Part shown: piece after piece, positions 31,148 to 40,861 of the stretch
Layout of the letters: every line of letters begins with the position of its first letter
Position numbering within the stretch: the stretch's first letter is position 1
NCBI RefSeq assembly: GCF_013376045.1
Contig: NZ_JABMJG010000001.1
Location: 124,001 to 188,000 of the forward strand
Length of the DNA stretch: 64,000 nucleotides
Direction: 5' to 3'
Source: Variovorax sp. SG517
GTDB taxonomy: Bacteria > Pseudomonadota > Gammaproteobacteria > Burkholderiales > Burkholderiaceae_C
Translations under genes and position numbers: made by a program
The notes under the pieces: model-generated
Told to the model about the DNA's origin: nothing
Seen by the model: only the letters and a program-made list of their open reading frames with translations
Database searches by the model: none

Positions 31148-31174
31148 CATACGCGGGTGCCCATAACGCGTATG
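31148..31174. promoter_or_regulatory. inverted repeat upstream of xdhA
   Basis: CATACGCG (31148-31155) and CGCGTATG (31167-31174) are perfect reverse complements separated by 11 bases, 69-95 bases upstream of xdhA. A nested shorter dyad CATA-acgcg-TATG lies at 31162-31174. The spacing suits a dimeric regulator such as the LysR protein at 25890. No other feature explains this 187-base gap. Confidence 0.45.
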
Positions 31175-31266
31175 TGGGGGCCGGTATGCCACGTACGGGG
31201 AAACCCTTGCGTGGGGGTTGCAATTCCCGGGCCACTCGGCGATCTTGGGAGGCACCGGGGCGAGGT

Positions 31267-32046
31267 TCAGCGTTGCGCGATGGCCACCCAGGCGGTGGCC
31301 ACCAGCGTGGAGCCCGCCACCGCGAGCAGCCCGCCGACCAGCCACTTGAGCGTGCGCGGCTGCAGCTTGTTGGGCAGGCGGTGGTGCAGCCGCGTCACGC
31401 CGTAGACCACCGGCATCGCGCAGCCGGCCAGCAGCGCCGAGCGCAGCGAGAAATGCCCCGTGGGCACCACGATCACCAGCCGCACCAGCGAGTTGAAGGC
31501 GAACATCAGCAGCAGCGCGCGGCGCACCAGCTCGCGGTCCAGCGGCTGGCGGTACATGTGGAAGACGATGGGCGGCCCCGAGCTGGAGAACAGCCCGCCC
31601 AGCACGCCCGACAGCCCGCCGATGACGGCGAAGCTCCTGCTTCCCGACACCACCGGCAGCGGCTTCGCCTGCAGCACCAGCAGCACCGCGCAGCCCAGGA
31701 TCGACACGCCCAGCAGCCCGCGCAGCCAGTCGACCGCGCCGCCGCTGAGCCAGGTCAGGAGCATCAGGCCGACGATCACGCCCACCGTGCTGCCGTTGAG
31801 CGCCGGCTTCATCAGCTGCCAGGGCACCACGCCCGGCCGGGCGCGGAAATACGTCCAGGCGTTGATGAGGCTCAGCACCGTGGCCGCATTGGCCGTGTCG
31901 CCCACGCTGGCGACGTGCAGCACCGACACCAGCCCGAGCAGGATCAGGCTGAACGCGAAGCCAGTGAGGTTCTGCGCATAGGTGGCCAGCGCCACGCAGG
32001 CCATGAAGACCAGCACGGGGCCGGCCTGGGAAAGGATCGCTTGCAC
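31267..32046 (-). CDS. TSUP (TauE/SafE) family membrane protein
   Basis: A 259-residue protein, almost entirely hydrophobic, with about eight TM segments. The TauE/SafE pattern is seen in the N-terminal LTGFAFSLILLGLVSVLHVA and the repeat GGLSGVLGGLFSSSGPPIVF, with the conserved GxxSGxxGG and SGPP. This family moves sulfite, sulfonates or organic anions across the inner membrane. The start is a GTG at 32046. No partner gene is adjacent, and the 184-base gap upstream shows nothing recognisable. Confidence 0.82.
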   Translation of the reverse strand: MQAILSQAGPVLVFMACVALATYAQNLTGFAFSLILLGLVSVLHVASVGDTANAATVLSLINAWTYFRARPGVVPWQLMKPALNGSTVGVIVGLMLLTWLSGGAVDWLRGLLGVSILGCAVLLVLQAKPLPVVSGSRSFAVIGGLSGVLGGLFSSSGPPIVFHMYRQPLDRELVRRALLLMFAFNSLVRLVIVVPTGHFSLRSALLAGCAMPVVYGVTRLHHRLPNKLQPRTLKWLVGGLLAVAGSTLVATAWVAIAQR

Positions 32047-32230
32047 CGCAGGAGGCCTCAGGGTGCGGCGGAAGGAAGCGCAGGGTGTGAGAGGCGCGCG
32101 CGGAAAACGCGCAGCGCTACGGACGGAACGGACATTCGGGAGCGGGGAAGGCGGCGGGAGCGGGGAACGGGAAGCGAAAAAACGCCAGAAAGCGGGCTCC
32201 GAGAATACCGCGCCGCGCCCGGGGCCCTCT

Positions 32231-33484
32231 TCAGCGCACCAGGTCCCACCCCATCATCAGCGCCGCGAAGCCCATCAGCGCGGTGCCGCCCCAGCCCAGC
32301 CAGCGGGTGCGGCGGCCCGAGGTGAAGACGCCCATGACCTTCTCGCGGGTCACGAGGATCATCATGGCCGCCATGATCGGCACGGCCACGACGCCGTTGA
32401 TGACGGCGCTCCAGTAGAGCGCCTTCATGGGGTCGATGGGCGTGAAGTCGAGCGCCGTGCCCACCAGCGTGGCCACGGCGATGATCGCGTAGAACTCCTT
32501 GGCCTCGCGCCAGTGCCGCTCCAGCCCCTCTTCCCAGCCGAAGGCCTCGGCCACTGCATAGGCTGCCGAGGACGCGAGCACCGGAACAGCCAGCAGCCCG
32601 GTGGCGATGATGCCGCCGGCGAACAGCAGGAACGCGAAGTCGCCGGCCAGCGGGCGCAGCGCCTCGGCGGCCTGGGCGGCGGAGGTCACGTCGTGCACTC
32701 CGGCCGCGTACAGCACCGCCGCTCCCACCACCATTACGAAGAAGGCGATCAGGTTGGAGAAGGTCATGCCCATCCAGGTGTCAAGCCGCACCCGCTTCAG
32801 GTCGTGCCGCACCTCCTGCTCGGAGCCCTTGCGGCCGCCCTTGAGCCGCAGCTCCTCCACCTCCTGCGACGCCTGCCAGAAGAAGAGGTACGGCGAGATG
32901 GTGGTGCCCAGCAGCGCCACGATCATCATCCAGTAGTCGCCGCGCCACTGGAGCCGTGGCACCACTAGGTCGTGCAGCACCTGCGCCCAGGGCACATGCA
33001 CCGAGAACACCGCCGCCACGTAGGCGAACAGCGTGAGCGTGAGCCACTTGAGGATGTGGGCCAGCCTGCGGTAGGGAACGAACACCTGCAGCAGCACCGT
33101 CACCACGCCGAACACCAGCGAATGGAAGTGCGCCCCGCCGCCCACCACCAGCTGCAGCGCCTCGCCCATGGCGGCGATGTCGGCCGCGATGTTGATGGTG
33201 TTGGCCACCACCAGCAGCGACACCAGCACGATCAGCAAGCCGCGCGGCATGTGCTCGCGCAGGTTGGCCGCCACGCCCTTGCCCGTGACTCGCCCGATGC
33301 GCGCCGACACCAGCTGGATCGCCACCATGAAGGGCAGCGACAGGAACACCGTCCACAGCAGCCCCGTGCCGAACTGGGCACCGGCCTGGGTGTAGGTGGC
33401 GATGCCCGAGGGGTCGTCGTCGGCCGCACCGGTGACGACGCCGGGGCCCACGTGTCGCAGGAATGAGGGGATGAGTTTTTTCAT
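32231..33484 (-). CDS. Nramp-family divalent metal transporter (non-canonical)
   Basis: A 417-residue protein with about 11 TM segments and an Nramp-type layout, including GxVTGAADDDPSGIATYTQA in helix 1 and TTISPYLFFWQASQE in helix 6. Classical Nramp/MntH proteins have DPGN in helix 1 and MPH in helix 6, whose Asp, Asn and Met bind the metal. Here these read DPSG and ISPY, so ion choice may differ (for example Mg or another hard ion, as in Nramp-related Mg transporters). It sits alone between TSUP and LysR genes. Confidence 0.8.
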   Translation of the reverse strand: MKKLIPSFLRHVGPGVVTGAADDDPSGIATYTQAGAQFGTGLLWTVFLSLPFMVAIQLVSARIGRVTGKGVAANLREHMPRGLLIVLVSLLVVANTINIAADIAAMGEALQLVVGGGAHFHSLVFGVVTVLLQVFVPYRRLAHILKWLTLTLFAYVAAVFSVHVPWAQVLHDLVVPRLQWRGDYWMMIVALLGTTISPYLFFWQASQEVEELRLKGGRKGSEQEVRHDLKRVRLDTWMGMTFSNLIAFFVMVVGAAVLYAAGVHDVTSAAQAAEALRPLAGDFAFLLFAGGIIATGLLAVPVLASSAAYAVAEAFGWEEGLERHWREAKEFYAIIAVATLVGTALDFTPIDPMKALYWSAVINGVVAVPIMAAMMILVTREKVMGVFTSGRRTRWLGWGGTALMGFAALMMGWDLVR

Positions 33485-33605
33485 GTCGGGCGGATCGTGG
33501 CACGGCGAGCCTGACCAGGGAATGAACGCTCAACGTCCATTCCCGGAAAAACGTTGGCCGGTCGCCCGTTTCTTTCTCGCCGGCCCGCGGCAGGCGGGGC
33601 GCCGG

Positions 33606-34520
33606 CTACGCCCGCTCGGAGAACAGCTCCGTGATGACCTGCCTGAGCCAGCGGTTTCCCGGGTCGGCCTCGAAGCGCTTGCTCCAGTGCAGCGACACGG
33701 TGAAGTCGCGCAGCGGAAAGGGCGGCTCCACGATGGCGTAGCCGCCCTCCTGCGCGAAGCCCCGTGCGATGTTGCGCGGCATCACCACCGCCAGGTCGGT
33801 CGCGCGCACGATGGCCGGCAGCACCATGAAGTGCTCCGTCGTCAGCCGCAGCCGGTCTTCCAGGTTGAGCAGCTGCAGGATGCGCAGCGTCTCGGCATGC
33901 GTGCGCACCGCCACGTAGTCGAGCTCCTGCAGGGCCTCCAGCAGCGCCTGCCCGCTGCGCCTGCGCCTGACGAAGGGGTGGTCCTTGCGCAGCAGCACGA
34001 TGTAGCGGTCCTTCAGCAGCTGGGCGCGCTGGGTGTCCTTCACGCCGGGCAGGAAGCCGAAGGCGAAGTCGACCTTGCCGCTGTCGAGGCCGGCGGCGAT
34101 GTCGCCCGGCGCCAGCGGCATGGTCTCGACCCGCACCCCGGGCGACAGTTCGCGCAGCCGCGCCATCAGGGCCGGCAGGAAGCGCCCTTCGCCGATGTCG
34201 CTCATGTGGATGCGGAAGGTCTTGCGCGACACCTGCGGCTCGAAGCGGTCGGGCTCGTGCAGGGCCTCCTCCAGCGTGGCCAGCGCCGCCTGCACGGCCA
34301 CCGCCAGGCGGTCGGCGCGCGGCGTGGGCGCCACGCCGCCGGGGGTGCGGGTGAAGAGCGCGTCGCCCAGCAGCAGGCGCAGCCGGGTCAGGCCGTGGCT
34401 GGCAGCCGGCTGCGTCAGGCCGAGCGCCTCGGCGGCGCGGCTCACGCTGCGCGCGCGGTAGACCGCATCGAAGAGCCGCAGCAGGTTGAGGTCGACCGTG
34501 TCGATATGCACCGTGTTCAT
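33606..34520 (-). CDS. LysR-family regulator, divergent from iorA
   Basis: A 304-residue LysR protein: HTH in residues 10-60 (VDLNLLRLFDAVYRARSVSR, then AAEALGLTQPAASHGLTRLR) and an effector domain with FRIHMSDIGEGRFLPALMAR, a NodD-like pattern. I start it at the ATG at 34520; further ATG/GTG codons up to 34577 lie in the shared promoter. It is divergent from iorA-iorB and the downstream hydroxy-acid dehydrogenase and TRAP genes, which it probably controls in response to an aryl acid. Confidence 0.9.
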   Translation of the reverse strand: MNTVHIDTVDLNLLRLFDAVYRARSVSRAAEALGLTQPAASHGLTRLRLLLGDALFTRTPGGVAPTPRADRLAVAVQAALATLEEALHEPDRFEPQVSRKTFRIHMSDIGEGRFLPALMARLRELSPGVRVETMPLAPGDIAAGLDSGKVDFAFGFLPGVKDTQRAQLLKDRYIVLLRKDHPFVRRRRSGQALLEALQELDYVAVRTHAETLRILQLLNLEDRLRLTTEHFMVLPAIVRATDLAVVMPRNIARGFAQEGGYAIVEPPFPLRDFTVSLHWSKRFEADPGNRWLRQVITELFSERA

Positions 34521-34626
34521 ATTGGATAGCTGCCTCATTTTATTGAGGTATGGCGCACCGCCGACCACACTCCCCACACTCCCGCGTCCTCACCGGGCCC
34601 CAGAACAAAGAAGAGACAGAGACAAG

Positions 34627-36786
34627 ATGGAAGTTTCATTCAGCAAGGAAGTGGAGATGCTGCGCCTCGGCGCGGGCGACACCTTCCACGGCGAGGGCAT
34701 CCTCGCGATCACCAAGGGCCTGCTGCAGTCGGGCGTGGCCTACGTCGGCGGCTACCAGGGCGCGCCCGTGTCGCACCTGCTCGACGTGATGGTCCAGGGC
34801 AAGGCCTACATGGACGAGCTGGGCGTTCACGTCGAGGCCTGCTCCAACGAGGCCTCGGCCGCGGCCATGCTCGGCGCCTCCATCCACTACCCGCTGCGCG
34901 GCGCCGTGACGTGGAAGTCCATCGTCGGCACCAACGTGGCGGCCGACGCGCTGTCGAACCTGTCGTCGCCAGGCGTGACCGGCGGCGTGCTCGTCGTGGT
35001 GGGCGAGGACTACGGCGAGGGCGCCAGCGTGATCCAGGAGCGCACGCACGCCTACGCCCTCAAGTCGAGCATGTGCCTGCTCGACCCCAGGCCCGATCTC
35101 GGCGTGATGGTGCGCATGGTGGAGGAAGGCTTCCGCCTCTCGGAAAGCTCGAACATGCCCTGCCTGATGGAGCTGCGCATCCGCACCTGCCACGTGCGCG
35201 GCAGCTTCGAGTGCAAGGACAACGTGCGGCCCGCCGTCTCCACCCGCGCGCTGATGGAAGAGCCCGCCGGCTTCGACTACATGCGCCTCGCGCATCCGCC
35301 CGTCACCTTCAGGCACGAGAAGCTCAAGGGCGATGCGCGCATTCCGGCCGCGCGCAGCTACATCGCCGAGCACGGCCTCAACGAGCTGATGCCCGGCGGC
35401 CGCCATGCCAACCTGGGCATCGTGGTGCAGGGCGGGCTCTACAACGCGCTGATCCGCAGCCTCCAGCAGCATGGGCTGGCCGATGCCTTCGGCCAGACGG
35501 ACATCCCGATCCTGGTGCTCAACGTGACCTACCCGCTGGTGCCCGAACAGGTCGCCGACTTCTGCGTGGGCAAGCGCGCGGTGCTGGTGGTGGAGGAAGG
35601 CCAGCCCGAGTACATCGAGCAGGACATCGCCACGCTGCTGCGCCGGCGCGACATCCAGACGCCGCTGCACGGCAAGGACATGCTGCCCTCCGCGGGCGAG
35701 TACGGCGTGGAGGCGCTCTCCGACGGCATCGGCGCCTTCGCCGCGAAGTACATCGAGGCGGACGAGGCATCCTCCTCTGCCCAGGCCTGGCTCGCGGGCA
35801 ACCGCGAGCGCCGCGAGGCCGTGGCGCGCCGGCTGAACTCGCCGCTGCCCAACCGGCCGCCGAGCTTCTGCGTCGGCTGCCCGGAGCGGGCGGTGTTCTC
35901 CGCGCTCAAGCTCGCGCAGCAGGAGACCGGGCCGGTGCACGTGGCCGCCGACATCGGCTGCCACGCCTTCGGCACCTTCGAGCCCTTCTCGATGGGCCAC
36001 TCCATCCTCGGCTACGGCATGAGCCTCGCGAGCCGCGCGGGCGTGGCGCCGATGATGAACCGGCGCACGCTTTCGATCATGGGCGACGGCGGCTTCTGGC
36101 ACAACGGGCTGCTCACGGGCGTGCAGAGCGCGCTCTTCAACGGCGACGATGCGGTGCTGCTGATCTTCAAGAACGGCTACACCTCCGCCACCGGCACGCA
36201 GGACATCATCTCCACGCCCGACGACGAGATCAAGGAACGCGCCGAGGACAAGCAGCAGAGCCTGGTCGACAAGAACCAGACCATCGAGGCCACGCTCAAG
36301 GGCCTGGGCGTGCAGTGGACGCGCACCGTGACCACCTACGACGTGGAGCGCATGCGCAAGACGCTGACCGAGGCGCTCACCAGCGACTTCGACGGACTGA
36401 AGGTGGTGATCGCCGAGGGCGAATGCCAGCTCGAGCGCCAGCGCCGCATCAAGCCGTGGATCGCCAGCCTGCTCAAGAAAGGCGAGCGCGTGGTGCGCGT
36501 GAAGTACGGCGTCGACGAGGACGTGTGCAACGGCGACCACGCCTGCATCCGCCTGTCGGGCTGCCCCACGCTCACGCTGCGCGACAACCCCGATCCGCTG
36601 AAGGTGGACCCCGTGGCCACCGTGATCGACGGCTGCGTGGGCTGCGGCCTGTGCGGCGCGAACGCGCATGCGGCCACGCTGTGCCCGAGCTTCTACCGGG
36701 CGGAGGTGGTGCAGAACCCGAAGTGGCATGAGCGGCTCTTGCATGGTTTGCGCGGCGCCTTCGTTCGCGCGCTGCAGCCTGCATGA
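34627..36786 (+). CDS. iorA: indolepyruvate:ferredoxin oxidoreductase, alpha subunit (TPP-dependent)
   Basis: A 719-residue subunit of a 2-oxoacid:ferredoxin oxidoreductase for aryl pyruvates. The N-terminal pyrimidine-binding half (GGYQGAPVSHLLDVM), the TPP-binding segment GDGGFWHNGLLTGVQSALFN with FKNGYTSATGTQDIIS, and a C-terminal ferredoxin-like part rich in Cys (CNGDHACIRLSGC, CVGCGLCGANAH) are visible. It converts indolepyruvate or phenylpyruvate plus CoA to aryl-acetyl-CoA, reducing ferredoxin. It is encoded with IorB and divergent from a LysR gene. Confidence 0.93.
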   Translation: MEVSFSKEVEMLRLGAGDTFHGEGILAITKGLLQSGVAYVGGYQGAPVSHLLDVMVQGKAYMDELGVHVEACSNEASAAAMLGASIHYPLRGAVTWKSIVGTNVAADALSNLSSPGVTGGVLVVVGEDYGEGASVIQERTHAYALKSSMCLLDPRPDLGVMVRMVEEGFRLSESSNMPCLMELRIRTCHVRGSFECKDNVRPAVSTRALMEEPAGFDYMRLAHPPVTFRHEKLKGDARIPAARSYIAEHGLNELMPGGRHANLGIVVQGGLYNALIRSLQQHGLADAFGQTDIPILVLNVTYPLVPEQVADFCVGKRAVLVVEEGQPEYIEQDIATLLRRRDIQTPLHGKDMLPSAGEYGVEALSDGIGAFAAKYIEADEASSSAQAWLAGNRERREAVARRLNSPLPNRPPSFCVGCPERAVFSALKLAQQETGPVHVAADIGCHAFGTFEPFSMGHSILGYGMSLASRAGVAPMMNRRTLSIMGDGGFWHNGLLTGVQSALFNGDDAVLLIFKNGYTSATGTQDIISTPDDEIKERAEDKQQSLVDKNQTIEATLKGLGVQWTRTVTTYDVERMRKTLTEALTSDFDGLKVVIAEGECQLERQRRIKPWIASLLKKGERVVRVKYGVDEDVCNGDHACIRLSGCPTLTLRDNPDPLKVDPVATVIDGCVGCGLCGANAHAATLCPSFYRAEVVQNPKWHERLLHGLRGAFVRALQPA

Positions 36787-36865
36787 CCACACCCCTCTTT
36801 TCCCCTCTCCCCGAGGGGAGGGCCAGCAACAGTCATCCGAAAACGACAAGAACACAAGCGACTCG

Positions 36866-38494
36866 ATGAACCGAACCATGGACCACACCCGCCCCATCAC
36901 CCTGCTCGTCTGCGCCCTCGGCGGCGAAGGCGGCGGCGTGCTCACCGAATGGCTGGTCGACACCGCGCGCCATGCGGGCTATGCGGCGCAGAGCACCTCG
37001 ATTCCCGGCGTGGCGCAGCGCACCGGCGCCACCACCTACTACATCGAAGTCTTCCCCGTGCCGCTCGCGCAGCTCGGCGGCAGGCGCCCCGTATTCAGCC
37101 TGAGCCCGGTGCCGGGCGCGCTGGACGCCATCGTCTCCTCGGAGCTGCTGGAGACCGCGCGCCAGATCGGCAACGGCATGAGCGCGCCGCAGCGCACGCT
37201 GGTCATCAGCTCCTCGGCGCGCATCTTCACGACGGCCGAGCGCATGCAGCTCGGCGACGGCCGGGCCGACGCGCAGCAGCTGCTCGACGTGGTCAAGGCC
37301 TTCAGCCGCGAGCACCATGTGTTCGACATGAACGCCATCGCACGCGAGAGCGGCACGGTGGTCAGCGCGGTGATGCTGGGCGCCATCGCTGGCAGCGGGC
37401 TGTTCCCGTTCCCGCGCGAAGCCTACGAGCACGTGGTGCGCGGCGGCGACACCAGCGCGCCAGAGAAGCTGAGCAAGATGGCCGCCGCCAGCCTGCGCGG
37501 CTTCGCCTCGGCCTTCGAGGCTGTCAACGCCCCGCGCGCGCAGGCCGCCTTCGTCAGCAGCGTACTGGCCGGCGACGGTAACGACGCTCCGCCACCCGCA
37601 GCCGCCCTTCCCGCCGACCTCGCACGGCGCTTTCCGCCGGCCGTGCACGACATGCTCGCGCTGGGCCACGCCCGCGTGCTCGACTACCAGGACGCCGCCT
37701 ATGCCTCGCTCTACGCCGAGCGGCTGGGCCGCGTGCTCGACGCCGAGCGCGCCGCCGATCCGGCCGGCGCGCGGGGCTTCGCCGTCACCCGCGAGGCCGC
37801 GCGCTGGCTCGCGCTGTGGATGGCCTTCGACGACATCGTGCGCGTGGCCGCGCTCAAGGGCCGCGCGAGCCGGTCGCAGCGCGTTCGGCGCGAGGTGCGT
37901 GCCGGCGAGGAAGACATCGTGAAGGTCTACGACCACTTCAAGCCCGGCGCGGCCGAGTTCGCGGCGCTGCTGCCACCGTCGCTCGCCAACCGCGTCACGG
38001 CTTGGGACCGCGACCGCCAGTCGCGCGGCCTCGCGCCGTGGGCGCTGCCGCTGAAGGTGGGCAGCCATTCGGTGTTCGGCATGGCTTCGCTGCGGCTGCT
38101 GGCTTCGCTGCGCTGGCTGCGCCGGCGCGGCAGCCGCTTTGCGGAAGAGCAGGCTCTCATCGAGCGCTGGCTCACCGCGGTGGAAGCCGGCACACGCGAG
38201 ACCTGGACGCTGGGCCATGAACTCGCGCTGTGCGGCAGGCTCATCAAGGGCTACGGCAGCACCAACGAGCGCGGCAAGGAAAACCTGCTGCACTTGATCG
38301 GGCACCTTGCCGTGCAGCCCGGCGTCGCGCCGGCCGAACGCGCGCTGTCCGTGGCCGCCGCCCGCACGGCCGCGCTCGCCGACGATGCGGGCAAGGCGCT
38401 CGATGCCACGCTGCGCGAGCACGGCGCGCCCGCGCGCCCCATCAAGGCCCAGCCCATCCGCTGGATGAAGCGCAAGCCCACCGGCGGCGCCTGA
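36866..38494 (+). CDS. iorB: indolepyruvate oxidoreductase, beta subunit with C-terminal extension
   Basis: A 542-residue protein. Residues about 10-200 are the gamma/beta-type domain of oxoacid:ferredoxin oxidoreductases (LLVCALGGEGGGVLTEWLVD, SIPGVAQRTGATTYYIEVFP). The remaining roughly 330 residues form the extra domain that proteobacterial IorB proteins carry beyond the short archaeal form; its function is unknown. Start at the ATG at 36866, with ATG at 36878 also possible. It follows iorA by 79 bases and completes the enzyme. Confidence 0.92.
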   Translation: MNRTMDHTRPITLLVCALGGEGGGVLTEWLVDTARHAGYAAQSTSIPGVAQRTGATTYYIEVFPVPLAQLGGRRPVFSLSPVPGALDAIVSSELLETARQIGNGMSAPQRTLVISSSARIFTTAERMQLGDGRADAQQLLDVVKAFSREHHVFDMNAIARESGTVVSAVMLGAIAGSGLFPFPREAYEHVVRGGDTSAPEKLSKMAAASLRGFASAFEAVNAPRAQAAFVSSVLAGDGNDAPPPAAALPADLARRFPPAVHDMLALGHARVLDYQDAAYASLYAERLGRVLDAERAADPAGARGFAVTREAARWLALWMAFDDIVRVAALKGRASRSQRVRREVRAGEEDIVKVYDHFKPGAAEFAALLPPSLANRVTAWDRDRQSRGLAPWALPLKVGSHSVFGMASLRLLASLRWLRRRGSRFAEEQALIERWLTAVEAGTRETWTLGHELALCGRLIKGYGSTNERGKENLLHLIGHLAVQPGVAPAERALSVAAARTAALADDAGKALDATLREHGAPARPIKAQPIRWMKRKPTGGA

Positions 38495-38510
38495 GACGAG
38501 GCCCATCGCG

Positions 38511-39755
38511 ATGACGCTGCTGCTCAACGTCGAGGACTACCGCCGCCGCGCCCGTCGCGCGCTGCCACGGCTGGTGTTCGACTACATCGACGGCGGCGCG
38601 GAAGACGAGCGCTGCCTTCAGCGCAACCGCGACGCGCTCGACGCGCTGCCGCTCATTCCCGAATGCCTGCGCGACACCAGCAAGGTGGACATCGGCACCG
38701 AGCTCTTCGGCCGCCGCTGGCGCGCCCCTTTCGCCATCGCGCCCATCGGGCTGGCCGGCCTCGTGCGGCCGCGCGCCGACGCCTTGCTGGCCGGCGCCGC
38801 GCAGGGGGCGGGCGTGCCCTTCATTCTTTCCACGGCCTCGAACACGCGCATCGAGGACGTGCGCAGCGCCGCGCCCGAGGCCACGCTGTGGATGCAGCTC
38901 TACGTGATGGGCGAGCGCGCCATTGCGGAGCGCATCGTGCGCCGCGCACGCAATGCGGGCTTCGAGGCGCTCGTGCTCACGGTGGACGTGCCCGTCAGCG
39001 GCCTTCGCGAACGCGACCTGCGTCACGGCTTTCGCGTGCCGATGCGACTCACGCCCGGCACCGTGCTCGACATGGCGCGGCACCCCGCGTGGCTGCTGCG
39101 GCTGGCCGGCGGCGGCATGCCGCAGTTCGCGAACCTGCTGCCGGATGAAGACGACGGGGCACCGGTCTCCGCGCAGACGCAGGCCGCGCTGCTCTCGCGC
39201 GCCATGGACCGCACGCTGACCTGGGACAGCCTGCCCTGGCTGCGCAAGCTCTGGGACCGGCCGCTGCTCGTGAAGGGCCTGCTGGGTGCCGAGGACGCAC
39301 GGCGTGCGCTGCGCCACGGCGCGGACGGCATCGTGGTCTCCAACCACGGCGGGCGGCAGCTCGATGCCGCGCCGGCCACCATCGCCGCGCTGCCGGCCAT
39401 GCTCGATGCGGTCGGCGGGTGCATCCCGGTGCTGGTGGACAGCGGCATGCGGCGCGGCAGCGACATCGTCAAGGCGCTCGCGCTCGGGGCCAATGCGGTG
39501 CTCGTCGGTCGCGCACCTGTCTATGGCCTCGCATGCGACGGCGAACAGGGCGCGCTCTCGGTGCTGCAGCTGCTCGCGCAGGAAACCGAGCGCACGATGA
39601 CCTTGCTGGGCGCCTCGCGCGTCGGCGAACTCGGGCGCAGGCACGTCGAAATGCATGCACCGCGTTCGCAGATCGAACAAGCCGGACACGCGGCGCATAC
39701 ATCCGTGCCGACGCACGGGAAAGCCTCCATTTACCCCGCGCACGCGGCTGCCTAG
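38511..39755 (+). CDS. FMN-dependent alpha-hydroxy-acid dehydrogenase (lactate/mandelate type)
   Basis: A 414-residue flavoenzyme of the L-lactate/mandelate dehydrogenase family. Signals include the N-terminal FDYIDGGAEDERCLQRNRDA, PIGLAGLVRPRAD, and the active-site SNHGGRQLDAAPA with its catalytic His and substrate-binding Arg, then VDSGMRRGSDIVKALALGA. It oxidises a 2-hydroxy acid to the 2-oxo acid. It is 16 bases after iorB, so the oxo acid it makes (perhaps phenyl- or indolepyruvate from the lactate) may be what the Ior enzyme consumes. The last 35 residues are polar and poorly conserved. Confidence 0.9.
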   Translation: MTLLLNVEDYRRRARRALPRLVFDYIDGGAEDERCLQRNRDALDALPLIPECLRDTSKVDIGTELFGRRWRAPFAIAPIGLAGLVRPRADALLAGAAQGAGVPFILSTASNTRIEDVRSAAPEATLWMQLYVMGERAIAERIVRRARNAGFEALVLTVDVPVSGLRERDLRHGFRVPMRLTPGTVLDMARHPAWLLRLAGGGMPQFANLLPDEDDGAPVSAQTQAALLSRAMDRTLTWDSLPWLRKLWDRPLLVKGLLGAEDARRALRHGADGIVVSNHGGRQLDAAPATIAALPAMLDAVGGCIPVLVDSGMRRGSDIVKALALGANAVLVGRAPVYGLACDGEQGALSVLQLLAQETERTMTLLGASRVGELGRRHVEMHAPRSQIEQAGHAAHTSVPTHGKASIYPAHAAA

Positions 39756-39800
39756 ATTGCGGATTCGCTCGCAGAGACACACGACACAACGAAGGAGACC

Positions 39801-40853
39801 ATGAAAGCCACTCGCCAACCCCTCCCGTCCCGCCGCTTGGCCTTGAGCCTTGCAGCGGCCACCGCAGCCCTGGCGCTGGTTGCACCATCCGCGCAGGCGC
39901 AGGACAAGCCGGTGCAACTCAAGCTATCGAGCTGGGTGCCCGCGCAGCACCCGCTCAACCCCGCGCTGCAGGCGTGGGCCGACGACATCAAGAAGGAATC
40001 GGGCGGCACCATCACCGCGATCCTTTTCCCGTCGGAGCAGCTGGGCAAAGCCTTCGACCACTACGACATGGCGCGCGACGGCATCGCCGACTTCTCGTAC
40101 GTGAACCCGGGCTACCAGCCGGGCCGCTTCCCGGTGATGGCGGGTGCCTCGCTGCCCTTCCTGTTCGCCAACGGCAAGGAAGGCTCGGCAGCCATCGACG
40201 CCTGGTACCGCAACTACGCGGCCAAGGAAATGAAGGACGTGAAGTACTGCTTCGCCTTCGTGCACGACCCGGGCACCTTCCACTCGCGCAAGAAGATCAC
40301 CGTGCCCGGCGACATCAAGGGCATGAAGGTGCGCCCGGCCACCAGCACCGTGGGCCAGCTCATCACCTCGCTGGGCGGCACCAACGTGCAGGCCTCGGCG
40401 CCCGAATCGCGCGACATGCTGGAGCGCGGCGTGGCCGACGCCATCACCTTCCCGTGGGGCTCCATCGGCCTGTTCGGCATCGACAAGGTGGTGAAGTACC
40501 ACATGGACGTGCCGCTGTACGTCACGCCCTTCGTGTGGGTGATGAACAAGGGCAAGTACGACGCGATGTCCACCGCGCAGAAGAAGGTGATCGACGATCA
40601 CTGCACCAGCGAGTGGGCGCAGAAGGTGGCGGGCCCGTGGGCCGACTTCGAGTTCGGCGGCCGCGCCAAGATGGCTGCGCTGTCGGGGCACGAGATCTAC
40701 AAGCTCACGCCCGAGCAACTGGATGCATGGCGCAAGGCGGCGGCTCCTTCCGAAGCGCAGTGGGCCGAGGGCGTGAAGAAGGTCGGCGAAGACCCGAAGG
40801 CCGTGATGGATGCGCTGAAGGCCAGCCTTAGCAAATACAAGTCCGCTCTCTGA
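39801..40853 (+). CDS. dctP: TRAP transporter substrate-binding protein (DctP)
   Basis: A 350-residue periplasmic protein: a long signal peptide (RRLALSLAAATAALALVAPS, cleavage after AQAQ) and a DctP-type binding domain (SSWVPAQHPLNPALQAWADD, IKGMKVRPATSTVGQLITSL, YVTPFVWVMNKGKY). It starts after a GAAGGAGACC site. TRAP binding proteins take up carboxylates, including aryl and hydroxy acids. It lies with dctQ and dctM but is separated from them by an intrinsic terminator, so it may be made in excess. Confidence 0.92.
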   Translation: MKATRQPLPSRRLALSLAAATAALALVAPSAQAQDKPVQLKLSSWVPAQHPLNPALQAWADDIKKESGGTITAILFPSEQLGKAFDHYDMARDGIADFSYVNPGYQPGRFPVMAGASLPFLFANGKEGSAAIDAWYRNYAAKEMKDVKYCFAFVHDPGTFHSRKKITVPGDIKGMKVRPATSTVGQLITSLGGTNVQASAPESRDMLERGVADAITFPWGSIGLFGIDKVVKYHMDVPLYVTPFVWVMNKGKYDAMSTAQKKVIDDHCTSEWAQKVAGPWADFEFGGRAKMAALSGHEIYKLTPEQLDAWRKAAAPSEAQWAEGVKKVGEDPKAVMDALKASLSKYKSAL

Positions 40854-40861
40854 TGACCCGC

